Shown: positions 54,319-63,507, numbered from the stretch's first letter. The stretch is 64,000 bases of DNA from Brucella sp. BE17 (GCF_039545455.1 NZ_CP154468.1:434001-498000); one strand, 5' to 3'. Translations and numbers: made by a program. Notes: generated by a model from the sequence alone, not told the origin.

Positions 54319-55209
54319 ATGTACACACTCAAGCAGCTCGAAGCGTTTTGTGCCAGCGCGATGCTCGGCAGTTTTACGGATGCTTCGCGCCAGCTTGTGG
54401 TGACGCAATCCACCATCGCGAAGCGCGTTGCTGAACTTGAGGCCACTGTCGGAACAGACCTGTTTGTGCGGCTTGGCAAGACGCTGCGGCTGACTGCGGC
54501 GGGTGAAAAACTTTTGCCCAGCGCGCAGGAAATGATGCGTTTGCAAGAGCGCATCGCGCATACCATGATGGCAACCTCGCATCTGGAAGGCTATATTCGT
54601 ATTGGCGCAACCGATCTTGTCGGCCTGACATGGCTGCCGACATTGATCCAGACCATGCGGTTACGCTTTCCCAAGATACGCATCATGCCCGAAATCGATG
54701 GCGGCGTTCGCCTTTATGAGCGACTTGAGCGCAACGAACTCGATATAGCAATCATTCCATGGCCTTTTGAAAGTCCATCAGTTGAAACGGTGGCATTAGG
54801 CAGCATCCGCAACGTCTGGATGGCAAGCCCCGATTTTGAATTGCCGCAGGGTGTTCTGACACCAGCGCAGATTTCAGCACTTCCGATTATAGGCCAGCCG
54901 GACAATTCCGCCCTGACAGTTCTTTATCGCAAGTGGTTCACGGAGAACAGCTTTAATCTGAACAATATTCTTTCATGCAACAGTCTTGGCATGGTTGCCA
55001 AACTTACGACTTACGGGCTTGGCGTCAGCTACCTGCCGTTTAATTATTTCCAGCCGCAAGTACAGGCAGGCGAGTTGAAAGTCGTTGAAGCCGCACCCGC
55101 GCTGCCACTGGTGACCTATTTTGCAATACTTCCACGCAGTACTACACCGCTCATCGATAATCTCCTGTCCGTTATTCAAGAAGTGCAGGATTTTGAACCT
55201 GTCCTTTAA
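54319..55209 (+). CDS. LysR family transcriptional regulator
   Basis: A 296-residue regulator. The N-terminal winged HTH reads YTLKQLEAFCASAMLGSFTD, ASRQLVVTQSTIAKRVAELE, followed by a conserved RLTAAGEKLLPSAQEM stretch; the C-terminal two-lobed effector domain starts near IRIGATDLVGLTWLPTLIQT. AAAGG lies seven bases before the ATG. Unlike most LysR genes it is the last gene of the operon it probably controls, not divergent from it. The candidate site at 49043 lies at the head of that operon. The effector may be the transported amino acid or its oxo acid. Confidence 0.92.
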   Translation: MYTLKQLEAFCASAMLGSFTDASRQLVVTQSTIAKRVAELEATVGTDLFVRLGKTLRLTAAGEKLLPSAQEMMRLQERIAHTMMATSHLEGYIRIGATDLVGLTWLPTLIQTMRLRFPKIRIMPEIDGGVRLYERLERNELDIAIIPWPFESPSVETVALGSIRNVWMASPDFELPQGVLTPAQISALPIIGQPDNSALTVLYRKWFTENSFNLNNILSCNSLGMVAKLTTYGLGVSYLPFNYFQPQVQAGELKVVEAAPALPLVTYFAILPRSTTPLIDNLLSVIQEVQDFEPVL

Positions 55210-55282
55210 AGAGATCGGTACATATACAAAACTCTTGCTGAGACATTCAGACTTGATGATTTTATTATTGATAAGGTGGAGG

Positions 55283-56050
55283 TCAGTGGCTGAGCAGAGC
55301 TGCGGCGTCCCTGTCGAGAACCCAATGAACATTGCCATGTGAAGAAAGGTATGATGCCGGGCACGCGTCGTTTGGCAAATCTTCAATACTGCGCCGCACA
55401 GCCTCGGCTTTTGCTGCACCAGTTGCAAGGATAACAATTTCCCGAGTATCGAGAATGTCAGCAATGCCCATTGTGATGGCCTTACACGGAACGTCTTCGA
55501 GTTTAATCAAGGTCGGGCGATTGGCGTTCAGCGTTTCATCGGAGAGTTCGACGACGCGGACCCGGCTATTGGATTTCGAGCCTGGCTCGTTGAACCCGAT
55601 ATGGCCGTTGGTGCCTATTCCCAGAAGTTGCAGGTCGATCCGCTTTGTTGCCAGCAGTCGGGCATAGCGTTGTGCTTCAGCCAGCGCATCCGATGTCGAG
55701 CCGTCCACCAAGTTTATTTTGTCCGGATTGAAGTTCGTGAGGTCAAAAAGTTCCCGCCGCATATAGGCGGCAAAAGAATCGGAATGAGAGGCAGACAGGC
55801 CGCAATATTCGTCCAGATTGAACGTTTCGGTTTCAGAAAACGAAATTTTCCCCGCACGAAAAGCGTCAATCAGTTTCGCATAAACGCGGCGCGGGGTTTG
55901 CCCGGTTGCAAGTCCCAGCACGGCTTTTGGGTTCTGGCCAACGGTTGCGAGGATTTTGCCTGCCACAGCCTCGCTTGCCGCTTGCGCCGTCGCAAATACT
56001 TCGATCTGTGCGTCGTTACGCTGTTCCAGCGAAAGATCATTCATAAGCAC
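55283..56050 (-). CDS. nagB: Glucosamine-6-phosphate deaminase
   Basis: A 255-residue enzyme converting glucosamine-6-phosphate to fructose-6-phosphate and ammonia. Family motifs: GLATGQTPRRVYAKL (phosphate binding), FNLDEYCGL with Asp80, and GIGTNGHIGFNEPG with His150 and Glu155. The position of E. coli Asp141 is Asn here, a variation that I recall in other members. The GTG at 56050 has AAAGG five bases upstream, while an ATG at 56044 gives a protein two residues shorter. It is the last gene of the amino-sugar operon and is convergent with the LysR gene. No nagA deacetylase gene is visible. Confidence 0.93.
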   Translation of the reverse strand: MLMNDLSLEQRNDAQIEVFATAQAASEAVAGKILATVGQNPKAVLGLATGQTPRRVYAKLIDAFRAGKISFSETETFNLDEYCGLSASHSDSFAAYMRRELFDLTNFNPDKINLVDGSTSDALAEAQRYARLLATKRIDLQLLGIGTNGHIGFNEPGSKSNSRVRVVELSDETLNANRPTLIKLEDVPCKAITMGIADILDTREIVILATGAAKAEAVRRSIEDLPNDACPASYLSSHGNVHWVLDRDAAALLSH

Positions 56051-56144
56051 TTATGCCTTTATATGCATCAGTTGCGGTTGGTTCGTTGCAGCCGCAATCA
56101 TTTACTCGTTCGTCAAAAGCCTGAAGGGGGAGGTTGGGCAGGTT

Positions 56145-57125
56145 TTACAGATGTCCTGCTTCCATGGCCTGAAGAAGGGCGGCGATATAGCCATAGCAGA
56201 AGCTGAAGGCGACTCCGACCGGATCACGGCCACTGATGGTCGGCACATGATCGGGCATTATCATGTATTTATATCCGACTTCCTTATAAACTTTCATGGA
56301 CCGGATCATGTCCATGTCGCCTTCATCGGGAAATGTTTCCATGAAGGAAAGTTTGCCGCCGCTGATGTTGCGGTAATGGACATTGAAAATCTTGTCGCGC
56401 GTGCCAAACCAACGAATAATGTCGTCTATCTCCTCGCGTGGATTGTCGAGCATTTCGCCGATTGATCCTTGGCAGAAATTGAGGCCATGATAGGGGTTTT
56501 CGCGCATCAGCACGAATTTCTTCAAGCCTTCGACCGTACCAAGAACCCGGGTGACACCCTTATAGCCTGCGGGGGTATAGGGATCGTGGGGATGACAGGC
56601 GAGACGAACGCGGTTGCTTTCGGCGACCGGAACCACACGCTCGAGGAAATAATCGATCCGCTCCCAGTTCTCATCTTCCGACAGGACACCGGCAAGGCCT
56701 GGCGCTGCCTCGTGATCGGCTTTGCCCCAGCGCCAAGCTTCATTGAGCGAACCGCCGCGCCCACGCTCCATCTCGGTGCGCGGAATGCCGATGATGTTGA
56801 GGTTGTATTTCGCCGCAGGAATGCCCGCCGCCGCAATGCTCTCGATCATCTTGCAGACTTCATCGATCTGGCGATCACGATCAGGCCCAGCCATCAGGAT
56901 ATCGGGATAGGAGGCTTCCTCAATCGGGCGCGAGGACATCGGCAACTGGACCATGTCCAGCACGAGGCCAAAGCTTTCAACTTTTTCGCGGTGACGCTTG
57001 ATGTCGTCAAGCGTCCAGCTGGCAGGGCTTCCTTCCGGGTCGGCACAGATATGTTTGAGGCCAAGCTGCGCCCAGACCCGAAAATCATCGTCCTCGCGAG
57101 CGTCTACTTGCGTACCGATATACAT
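56145..57125 (-). CDS. Mannonate dehydratase-like protein (UxuA family)
   Basis: A 326-residue TIM-barrel protein of the UxuA family, shorter than the E. coli enzyme (394 residues). Conserved segments: KYNLNIIGIPRTEMERGRGG, VRLACHPHDPYTPAGYKGV, LNFCQGSIGEMLDNPREEID, IFNVHYRNISGGKLSFMETF and the C-terminal YMIMPDHVPTISGRDPVGVA. The His and Cys metal ligands appear conserved (CHPHDP, FCQGS, VHYRN, PDHVP). GGGGAG precedes the ATG. Mannonate dehydratase removes water from D-mannonate in hexuronate breakdown; why it sits in an amino-sugar operon is unclear, and a related aldonic or aminated sugar acid is conceivable. Confidence 0.85.
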   Translation of the reverse strand: MYIGTQVDAREDDDFRVWAQLGLKHICADPEGSPASWTLDDIKRHREKVESFGLVLDMVQLPMSSRPIEEASYPDILMAGPDRDRQIDEVCKMIESIAAAGIPAAKYNLNIIGIPRTEMERGRGGSLNEAWRWGKADHEAAPGLAGVLSEDENWERIDYFLERVVPVAESNRVRLACHPHDPYTPAGYKGVTRVLGTVEGLKKFVLMRENPYHGLNFCQGSIGEMLDNPREEIDDIIRWFGTRDKIFNVHYRNISGGKLSFMETFPDEGDMDMIRSMKVYKEVGYKYMIMPDHVPTISGRDPVGVAFSFCYGYIAALLQAMEAGHL

Positions 57126-57169
57126 TGGATTTCTCCCCGATTACCGAAAGATAACATGTTTTGAGATGG

Positions 57170-57910
57170 TCAGAGCGCACTGGCCTGGAATAACATTCGC
57201 GAATACTCGTCATGCGTGCGTCCGTGATAAAGGTCATCCTTGGTCAGTACGTCGACGAAGGCGCCGCCCTTCATGACGAGTACGCGGTCGCACATATGCG
57301 CAATCACGCTGAGATCATGGCTGACGAGGACATAGGTCAGATTACGGCTGTCCTTGAGATCGCTCAGTAGATTGAGCACTTCCGCCTGAACCGAGACGTC
57401 GAGCGCCGAGGTGGGCTCATCAAGCAGGATGATCTCCGGTTCGAGCATCAATGCACGGGCAATGGCGACCCGCTGTCTTTGTCCACCTGAAAGCTGATGC
57501 GGGAAACGTTCGGCGAAGTTCACCGGCAATCCCACCTGGGTCAGTGCATCGCCGACTTTGTCAAAACCTTTCCCAAGCCTCATGGCGCGGATCGGCTCGG
57601 CCAGTACGCGGCCAATACGCTGGCGCGGATGGATCGACCCGTAAGGGTCTTGAAAAACCATTTGTGTCAACAGCATCTGTTCGCGCGTGCGGACTTTGTC
57701 CACATCAGTTCCTGCAAGTCTGATACGTCCATTCCAGTGACGGTCGAGTCCCGCCATCGATCGCAGCACGGTTGACTTGCCACAGCCTGATTCACCGATA
57801 ATACCAAGGGTCTCTCCTTTTTTCGCCTTAAAGGAAACGCCCTTGACGACCTGTTTCGCAGCTTCGCCCGATCCAAAGGAAACGGAGAGGTTTTCGACTT
57901 CAATCATCAC
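57170..57910 (-). CDS. Oligopeptide-type ABC transporter ATP-binding protein, DppF type
   Basis: A 246-residue ATPase: Walker [37 protein letters not shown], signature [17 protein letters not shown], Walker [15 protein letters not shown] and LVSHDLSVI. It ends soon after TKDDLYHGRTHDEYSRMLF, so the usual C-terminal extension of oligopeptide ATPases is missing and the protein is about 70 residues shorter than typical DppF. This may be normal for the subfamily. It overlaps the upstream ATPase gene by ATGA. Confidence 0.9.
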   Translation of the reverse strand: MMIEVENLSVSFGSGEAAKQVVKGVSFKAKKGETLGIIGESGCGKSTVLRSMAGLDRHWNGRIRLAGTDVDKVRTREQMLLTQMVFQDPYGSIHPRQRIGRVLAEPIRAMRLGKGFDKVGDALTQVGLPVNFAERFPHQLSGGQRQRVAIARALMLEPEIILLDEPTSALDVSVQAEVLNLLSDLKDSRNLTYVLVSHDLSVIAHMCDRVLVMKGGAFVDVLTKDDLYHGRTHDEYSRMLFQASAL

Positions 57911-58752
57911 CTTGCCTCCGCCATATCGATTGCTTTTCTGTCAAGTGTCTTGAGACGCCGGACAGGGGAATAAAGATCCGGCATGGCGGCGATCAGGCCG
58001 CATGTATAGGGATGCTCTGCATCTTCCAGCCGGGTCAACGTCTCCACAACCTTTCCCTTATACATGACCATTATACGCTCGCAGAATGCCGCGACCATGC
58101 GGATATCATGGCTGATCAGCATCAACCCGGCATTGTTTTCCTGAACAAGCTCATCAAGCAACTTCAGCACATCGCCGCGAACGCTGACATCGAGCGCCGA
58201 GGTGGGCTCATCGGCAATCACCATGCGTGGCTTGGCCAAAAGCATCATCGCGATCATCACGCGTTGCCCCATACCGCCCGATATCTGGTGCGGATAGAGC
58301 TTCATCGTTCTTTCGATGTCGGAAATCCGCACGCGTTCCAGCATGGTTACAGCCAGATCATGGGCTGCGCGCTTTCCGACTGAAAGATGCAAAATGGCTG
58401 CTTCAGCCACCTGCTTGCCAATCGGCAGGACAGGATTGAGCGAATAGCGCGGATCCTGCATGATTAGCGCCATGCGATTGCCGCGTAGCGCCCGCATCTG
58501 CTTTTCTTGCTTGGCGAGCAGCGTCTCTCCTTCAAACGCAAGTGCATCGGCGCGAACCTGACCGATAGGCGGCAGCAAGCGCATGATTGCTCGTCCCAGC
58601 GTGGATTTTCCTGAGCCGGACTCGCCAACGATGCCCAGCCGTTCGGCCTTCAAGTTGAAGCTCACGTTGTCGACTGCTGGTTTCGCCATCCGTCCAAACT
58701 GTACGGACAGATTCTCGACAGTGAGGATGATGTCTTGATCAGGAGCGTGCAT
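57907..58752 (-). CDS. Oligopeptide-type ABC transporter ATP-binding protein, DppD type
   Basis: A 281-residue ATPase: Walker [40 protein letters not shown], a slightly degenerate signature [16 protein letters not shown], Walker [15 protein letters not shown] and LISHDIRMV, with [20 protein letters not shown] near the C-terminus. The ATG at 58752 is used; it overlaps the permease gene by 14 bases. A longer frame to 58803 lies within the permease gene. Confidence 0.9.
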   Translation of the reverse strand: MHAPDQDIILTVENLSVQFGRMAKPAVDNVSFNLKAERLGIVGESGSGKSTLGRAIMRLLPPIGQVRADALAFEGETLLAKQEKQMRALRGNRMALIMQDPRYSLNPVLPIGKQVAEAAILHLSVGKRAAHDLAVTMLERVRISDIERTMKLYPHQISGGMGQRVMIAMMLLAKPRMVIADEPTSALDVSVRGDVLKLLDELVQENNAGLMLISHDIRMVAAFCERIMVMYKGKVVETLTRLEDAEHPYTCGLIAAMPDLYSPVRRLKTLDRKAIDMAEAR

Positions 58753-59638
58753 GACGAGGATCCAGAAGATCGCGCAGCGTGTCGCCGACGAGGTTGAAAG
58801 CAAGGCTGGTCACCAGAATTGCCAAGCCGGGCATGACGGCGACCCACCAGTAATCGAGCATGAATTTACGGCCGCTTGAGATCATCGCACCCCATTCGGG
58901 GGCCGGTGGCTGTGCGCCAAGCCCCAGAAACCCGAGAGATGCGGCGGTCAGAATGATGCCAGCCATATTCAGCGTCAGCCGGACGATCACCGAGGGAATA
59001 CACATCGGCGCAATATAAAGGAAAAGCAGCCTTAACGGGGAAGCTCCATAAAGGCGCGCCGCAGCAACATAATCGGTGTTGCGCACAACGAGTGCCTCGG
59101 CACGGGCTAGGCGGGCAATCGCGGGCCAGCTTGTCAGCGAAATGGCGATGATCGCGGTCTGTAGACCCGCACCAAGGGCTGCTGCAAAGGCCAGCGCCAG
59201 AATGAGCGAGGGGAACGACAGCACGATATCGGTAAATCGCATGAGAATTGTATCGGTCCGTCCACCAACGAAGCCGGAAACCACGCCGATGACGAGGCCG
59301 ATCGGCCCGACAATAAGCGTAACCGCCAGAATGGTGGAAATCGTGATACGTGCACCAAAGATCAGGCGCGAGAAAATATCGCGTCCAAACTCGTCGGTAC
59401 CAGCCAGATGCGATAGGCTCGGTGGCAGGAACGTTGCCTGCAGATTTTGTGCCGCTGGATCAAAAGGCGCGATCCACGGGGCAAAAATCGCAAAAACCAA
59501 TAGAATGAAAAGCACCAGAAACCCGCAAAGGCCCAAAGGTTCACGGGACAGCTTTTTCCATAGCGGCGTAAGTGCCGAAAAAACCGTTGCGAGGAATGTG
59601 GAGCGTCCGGTCTCCGGAATGTAATCTTGCGCAGTCAC
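58739..59638 (-). CDS. Oligopeptide-type ABC transporter permease, DppC type
   Basis: A 299-residue permease: GLCGFLVLFILLVFAIFAPW, LAGTDEFGRDIFSRLIFGAR, RFTDIVLSFPSLILALAFAA, the EAA-like RLYGASPLRLLFLYIAPMCI and SLGFLGLGAQPPAPEWGAMI, ending [14 protein letters not shown]. The ATG overlaps the preceding permease stop (ATGA). Part of the amino-sugar operon. Confidence 0.92.
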   Translation of the reverse strand: MTAQDYIPETGRSTFLATVFSALTPLWKKLSREPLGLCGFLVLFILLVFAIFAPWIAPFDPAAQNLQATFLPPSLSHLAGTDEFGRDIFSRLIFGARITISTILAVTLIVGPIGLVIGVVSGFVGGRTDTILMRFTDIVLSFPSLILALAFAAALGAGLQTAIIAISLTSWPAIARLARAEALVVRNTDYVAAARLYGASPLRLLFLYIAPMCIPSVIVRLTLNMAGIILTAASLGFLGLGAQPPAPEWGAMISSGRKFMLDYWWVAVMPGLAILVTSLAFNLVGDTLRDLLDPRHARS

Positions 59639-60663
59639 GCCGTTGCCTCCCGGGTGCGCGGATCAAGCACGAGATAGGCCAGATCCGAAATGAAGTTCAA
59701 AGCCATGAAGATGGCACCGATGATGAGTGTACTGGCGAGAATGGCGTTCATGTCACCTATCATCAGTGCATTGGTCATGTACTGACCGATACCGGGCCAG
59801 GAAAACACGATTTCGGTTACCACGGCGCCTTCAAGCAATGTGCCATAGGAAATGGCAAGCACTGTTACGAGCTGCACGGAAATGTTGGGCAGAAGATGTC
59901 CAATTACGATGCGGCGGCTTGAAGCGCCTTTGGCACGCGCTGCAGTGACATAATCCTGATTGAGTTGTTCGAGTGTAAAGCTGCGCGTCATGCGTGTGAT
60001 GTAGGCCATGGCTGCATAAGCAAGAATGAAGGCCGGGAGAATGATGTGGTGTACGGCATTCCAGAAGGTTTCGGTGTCACCTTCGAGCAGGCTGTCGATC
60101 AGAAGCAGTCCGGTTCGCGGCTCGATCAATCCGTCGAGATAGGTATCGACGCGGCCCGGCCCACCGACCCAGCCAAGCGTCGCATAGAAGATGACGAGGC
60201 CTACCACGCCAAACCAGAATACCGGAATGGAACTGCCGACCAGCGCGATGACCCGGGCGAACTGGTCGATCCAGGTATCGCGATAAAAGGCAGCGAGCAT
60301 GCCAAGTGGTACGCCTATCACGGTCGAAATGATGACGGCGAGAGTCGCAAGCTCCAGCGTTGCGGGAAAGGCCTGCGCCAAATCCTGAGTCACCGGATTT
60401 CCGGTAAGCACGGCCGTGCCCATATCACCTTGCAGCAGCGAGGTAATATAAATCCAGAACTGCTGGTAGAGCGGCAGGTCAAGACCGAGCTTCTGACGCA
60501 TCGCTTCGAATGCCGCGGGGTCGGCAAGTTCGCCAACAATTGCGCCTACCGGATCGGTCGGAAGGACCCGGCCGATCACGAAAGTCACGACCAGCAGGGC
60601 GAACAGGCTGATCAACAACTGTCCGATGCGTTTCATGACTCCCAAAAGGGTGAATTCCTTCAT
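59635..60663 (-). CDS. Oligopeptide-type ABC transporter permease, DppB type
   Basis: A 342-residue permease: an N-terminal helix (QLLISLFALLVVTFVIGRVL) followed by PTDPVGAIVGELADPAA, FPATLELATLAVIISTVIGV, RAKGASSRRIVIGHLLPNIS and GAVVTEIVFSWPGIGQYMTN. It starts 15 bases after the binding-protein stop, so unlike the other transporters in the window there is no hairpin between binding protein and permease. An internal ATG (MKRIGQ) at 60636 is an alternative start. Confidence 0.91.
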   Translation of the reverse strand: MKEFTLLGVMKRIGQLLISLFALLVVTFVIGRVLPTDPVGAIVGELADPAAFEAMRQKLGLDLPLYQQFWIYITSLLQGDMGTAVLTGNPVTQDLAQAFPATLELATLAVIISTVIGVPLGMLAAFYRDTWIDQFARVIALVGSSIPVFWFGVVGLVIFYATLGWVGGPGRVDTYLDGLIEPRTGLLLIDSLLEGDTETFWNAVHHIILPAFILAYAAMAYITRMTRSFTLEQLNQDYVTAARAKGASSRRIVIGHLLPNISVQLVTVLAISYGTLLEGAVVTEIVFSWPGIGQYMTNALMIGDMNAILASTLIIGAIFMALNFISDLAYLVLDPRTREATA

Positions 60664-60678
60664 GATCGGCCGCCTCTC

Positions 60679-62280
60679 TTACTTTGCGTCCGTTTTCGCT
60701 ACCGTCTCAAGCCGGTTGAGCGACCAGAGATTGGGGTTGTAACCCGTAACATTGCCACGCAATACGATCGGAGCGAAGGATTCAAACATCGGCAGAACAG
60801 CTGGCTTCTGTTCGATGAACTTTTCCTGCAATTCCTTGATCATTTCTGAACGCTTCGCCTCGTCGCGCTCGCTACTGGCCTTGTTGCGTAATTCGTTGAG
60901 CTCAGGAATGTCCCATGCCGAGCGCCAGACGAAATTACCCGCATTCTTGGCTTCCAGGCGGTTATCAGGGTTGGTCACGAAATCATTCATTGCGCCAAGC
61001 GCATTCGGCATGATCGCGGTTGCCTGTGGCAGGAGAAGATCGAAGTCGCGTGCACGGTGGGCCGATACGATCTCGGAGCCGTTGCCCTGCCTGATACTCA
61101 CCTTGATGCCGATCTGCGCCAGATTAGCCTGCAGAGCGGTTGCAATATCCACACGTGGCGGTTGGGAAATCGTCTTGAGGCTCAAAGAGAAACCATCAGG
61201 ATAACCGGCTTCTGCCAGAAGCTTTTTGGCTTTCTCAGGCTGGAACGACCAATCGGGATTGGCGATGGCACCTTTCCAGTCTTCGGGCACCGGAACATTG
61301 CGCTGGCGGCCATAAGGGCCGAGGACCGTGTCGGCGATGCCCTTGTAATCAATCCCATAGGCAATCGCTTCACGCACCAGCGGATTGGAAAGCGGCTCAC
61401 GACCGGCATTCATCGCCAGCACGTAGAAACCACCGATCTTGACCTGTTCAATCTTGAAGCCATCCTTGCTGATGAAGGATTTAACGTCCGGTGCGGTCAA
61501 AGCATTGGCGATATCGACATCGCCACGTTCCAGCATCAGGCGCGCGGTCTGGCTTTCCGGCACATGGCGCATCGTGACGCGCTTCATCTTGGCCGCTTCG
61601 CCCCAATAGCTCTTGTTGGCTTCGAGAATGACCGTTTCATTCGGAACCCAGCGGCGCAGCGTAAACGGGCCGGAACCTGCCACATTGGTACGAAGCCACG
61701 CGTTGCCGTAATCGTTGTTGGCAACATGCTGTTCGACCTCGACACTGTCGACAACGCTCGCAATGCCCATGGCGAGGCGATAAAGTAGGTCTTCCGGCGT
61801 CACGCGGTCAGTCAGATCGATGCGGAACGTCTTGTCGTCGACTGCCTTCAAAAGACCGTCGATATTATCGGCATTATAGCCAGCGCTTTTGAAATAGGCA
61901 GACGCCGATTGGTTCAGCTTCAAAAGGCGAGACAATGAGAACATCACGTCTTTTGCAGTAACAGGATTGCCGGAAGAAAACCTGGCATCACGCAGATGAA
62001 ATGTAATGCCGGTGTCATCCACATCCCAGCTTTCGGCCAGTTGGGGCTTGATCGTATTGTTGTCTGCGTCGTCGGAATAGACCAGCCGGTCATAGACCGA
62101 TGCCAGTACTTCCTGTGTCTTTGGTTCTGTTCCCTGTTGTGGGTCGACCGAGAGAACCTGTGCCAGTGACGTTGCAATGACAAGCTGGTTATTTGGTGTC
62201 TCGGCTATGGCCATTGGTGCCATCGAAAGCGCAAGGGCAAAGGCTACGCCTGTCATTAATCTGGAACTGAATTGTTTCAT
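60679..62280 (-). CDS. ABC transporter substrate-binding protein, family 5 (oligopeptide type)
   Basis: A 533-residue periplasmic protein with a signal peptide (SSRLMTGVAFALALSMAPMA, cleaved near AIAETP). Family 5 motifs: DDTGITFHLRDARFSSGNPV, TAKDVMFSLSRLL, VPNETVILEANKSYWGEAAK, NPLVREAIAYGIDYKGIADT. The ATG at 62280 follows GGAGGA. In this operon (kinase upstream, NagB downstream) the ligand is probably an amino sugar or an amino-sugar oligosaccharide rather than a peptide; family 5 members that bind chitobiose and other glycans are known. Confidence 0.92.
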   Translation of the reverse strand: MKQFSSRLMTGVAFALALSMAPMAIAETPNNQLVIATSLAQVLSVDPQQGTEPKTQEVLASVYDRLVYSDDADNNTIKPQLAESWDVDDTGITFHLRDARFSSGNPVTAKDVMFSLSRLLKLNQSASAYFKSAGYNADNIDGLLKAVDDKTFRIDLTDRVTPEDLLYRLAMGIASVVDSVEVEQHVANNDYGNAWLRTNVAGSGPFTLRRWVPNETVILEANKSYWGEAAKMKRVTMRHVPESQTARLMLERGDVDIANALTAPDVKSFISKDGFKIEQVKIGGFYVLAMNAGREPLSNPLVREAIAYGIDYKGIADTVLGPYGRQRNVPVPEDWKGAIANPDWSFQPEKAKKLLAEAGYPDGFSLSLKTISQPPRVDIATALQANLAQIGIKVSIRQGNGSEIVSAHRARDFDLLLPQATAIMPNALGAMNDFVTNPDNRLEAKNAGNFVWRSAWDIPELNELRNKASSERDEAKRSEMIKELQEKFIEQKPAVLPMFESFAPIVLRGNVTGYNPNLWSLNRLETVAKTDAK

Positions 62281-62291
62281 TGTTTCCTCCA

Positions 62292-63305
62292 TTAAATAAG
62301 AATCCGATCTGCTAGCGGCAGTTCGGATTCGATAATTCCCTTTTGTGATGTGGCGTAAAGCTGGCGAGCGCAATTGAGCGCGCCGATAACCGGTGGCTCA
62401 TGCAATAATGCAGTCTTTGTGGTTTCTCCGACCAGCCGGCGAACTTCACGTGTAAAGGCATCAAAAAGCGACGGCTGACTGACGATCACGCCGCCCGCGC
62501 AGACAACAATATCGACATCGCCATTTCTTTGCTGAAGAAGAGCGACCTGTTCGGCGAGCGCCCGCCCATGTCTGTCGATGACGGCTTGTGCGCGCGAAGA
62601 CCCTGCCTGCGCTGCATCGAATACAAGGCTGGCTGCCGTCGCCCAGATGCGTGGTTCGATGGTAGCAAAAATCTGCGCAAGGCCGTGCGGATGTTCAAGA
62701 TCGAAATGGGATAGGAAACAGGTTGAAAAAGTGTCCTGTTCACCCCGGTCGTAAGCCTCGAGAACTTGTTTTGCGGCATCACGGACAATGCCGGTAGCGC
62801 CACCTTCATCGCCCAGAATCCAGCCCCAGCCGCCGACAGTGATCACGCCTTCATCGGACGTTGCCGTAACTGATGAGCCGGTACCTGCAATGACGCCAGT
62901 GCCTGATTGCTTCCCGTAGGCAAGGATCAGGAGATGTGAATCATTGAGGACGCGCACCAGCGGAAAGCGAGCAGCGAGAGGCGCGCGCAAAACGGCTTCC
63001 TGTTCAGGGCTATCATTGCCGTGAACGCCTGCGACGACAACCGCAACATCGCCAAGCGGTGTGGCCACCGTCTCCACCATCGACAGCAAGGCATCAGCGC
63101 GCTGCGCATCATCAAGATTGGTCCATCCGGTACTTTCCAGAATCTTGTCGCCAAGAACGGTGCCGTCATGCGCTGAGGCAACTTTGATATGCGTCTTGCT
63201 GCCTCCTGCATCGATGCCGACGAGAATCTGGTTTGCATTTCTGGCCATTCTTTGGTGGTTGCCCTTCAATCTGGAATCCTGCTTCATTGGAAAGGGGGTT
63301 GCCAT
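62292..63305 (-). CDS. BadF/BadG-type ATPase family sugar kinase, probable GlcNAc or glucosamine kinase
   Basis: A 337-residue ASKHA-fold kinase. The phosphate-1 loop is GIDAGGSKTHIKVASA, the second phosphate motif VIAGTGSSVTATSDEG, and GGWGWILGDEGGATGIVRDA is diagnostic of the GlcNAc kinase branch; the adenosine motif is VVCAGGVIVSQPSL. The start at 63305 has GGGAG five bases upstream; an ATG at 63248 (MARNANQILVGIDAGG) gives a more compact N-terminus and is a strong alternative. First gene of the amino-sugar operon. Since no deacetylase is visible, the product may be glucosamine-6-phosphate, feeding NagB directly. Confidence 0.87.
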   Translation of the reverse strand: MATPFPMKQDSRLKGNHQRMARNANQILVGIDAGGSKTHIKVASAHDGTVLGDKILESTGWTNLDDAQRADALLSMVETVATPLGDVAVVVAGVHGNDSPEQEAVLRAPLAARFPLVRVLNDSHLLILAYGKQSGTGVIAGTGSSVTATSDEGVITVGGWGWILGDEGGATGIVRDAAKQVLEAYDRGEQDTFSTCFLSHFDLEHPHGLAQIFATIEPRIWATAASLVFDAAQAGSSRAQAVIDRHGRALAEQVALLQQRNGDVDIVVCAGGVIVSQPSLFDAFTREVRRLVGETTKTALLHEPPVIGALNCARQLYATSQKGIIESELPLADRILI

Positions 63306-63484
63306 CCCTTCTCCCATTTACTGTTTCAATCTGGCCGGACATTGCGAAATGCTGCGGTAAGCCCTCATGCAGTAAGACTGCTAGGTCCGCCTCCCGCTTC
63401 GGTTTGCGTTCAGGCCGGGTTGAATGGCTTGCCGTATGGCTTCTTGAAATATCAGCTCCTTACAAATTCTTCCGTGTTGTTTGA

Positions 63485-63507
63485 TATTAAAGTTACCGAC
63501 TTTAATA
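63485..63507. promoter_or_regulatory. Inverted repeat between kinase and ROK genes, candidate ROK operator
   Basis: TATTAAAGT (63485-63493) and ACTTTAATA (63499-63507) are perfect nine-base arms around TACCG. The site is AT-rich with a GC centre, as in NagC-type operators, and lies 70 bases before the ROK start and 180 before the kinase start. It is the best candidate for control of both divergent units. Confidence 0.6.
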
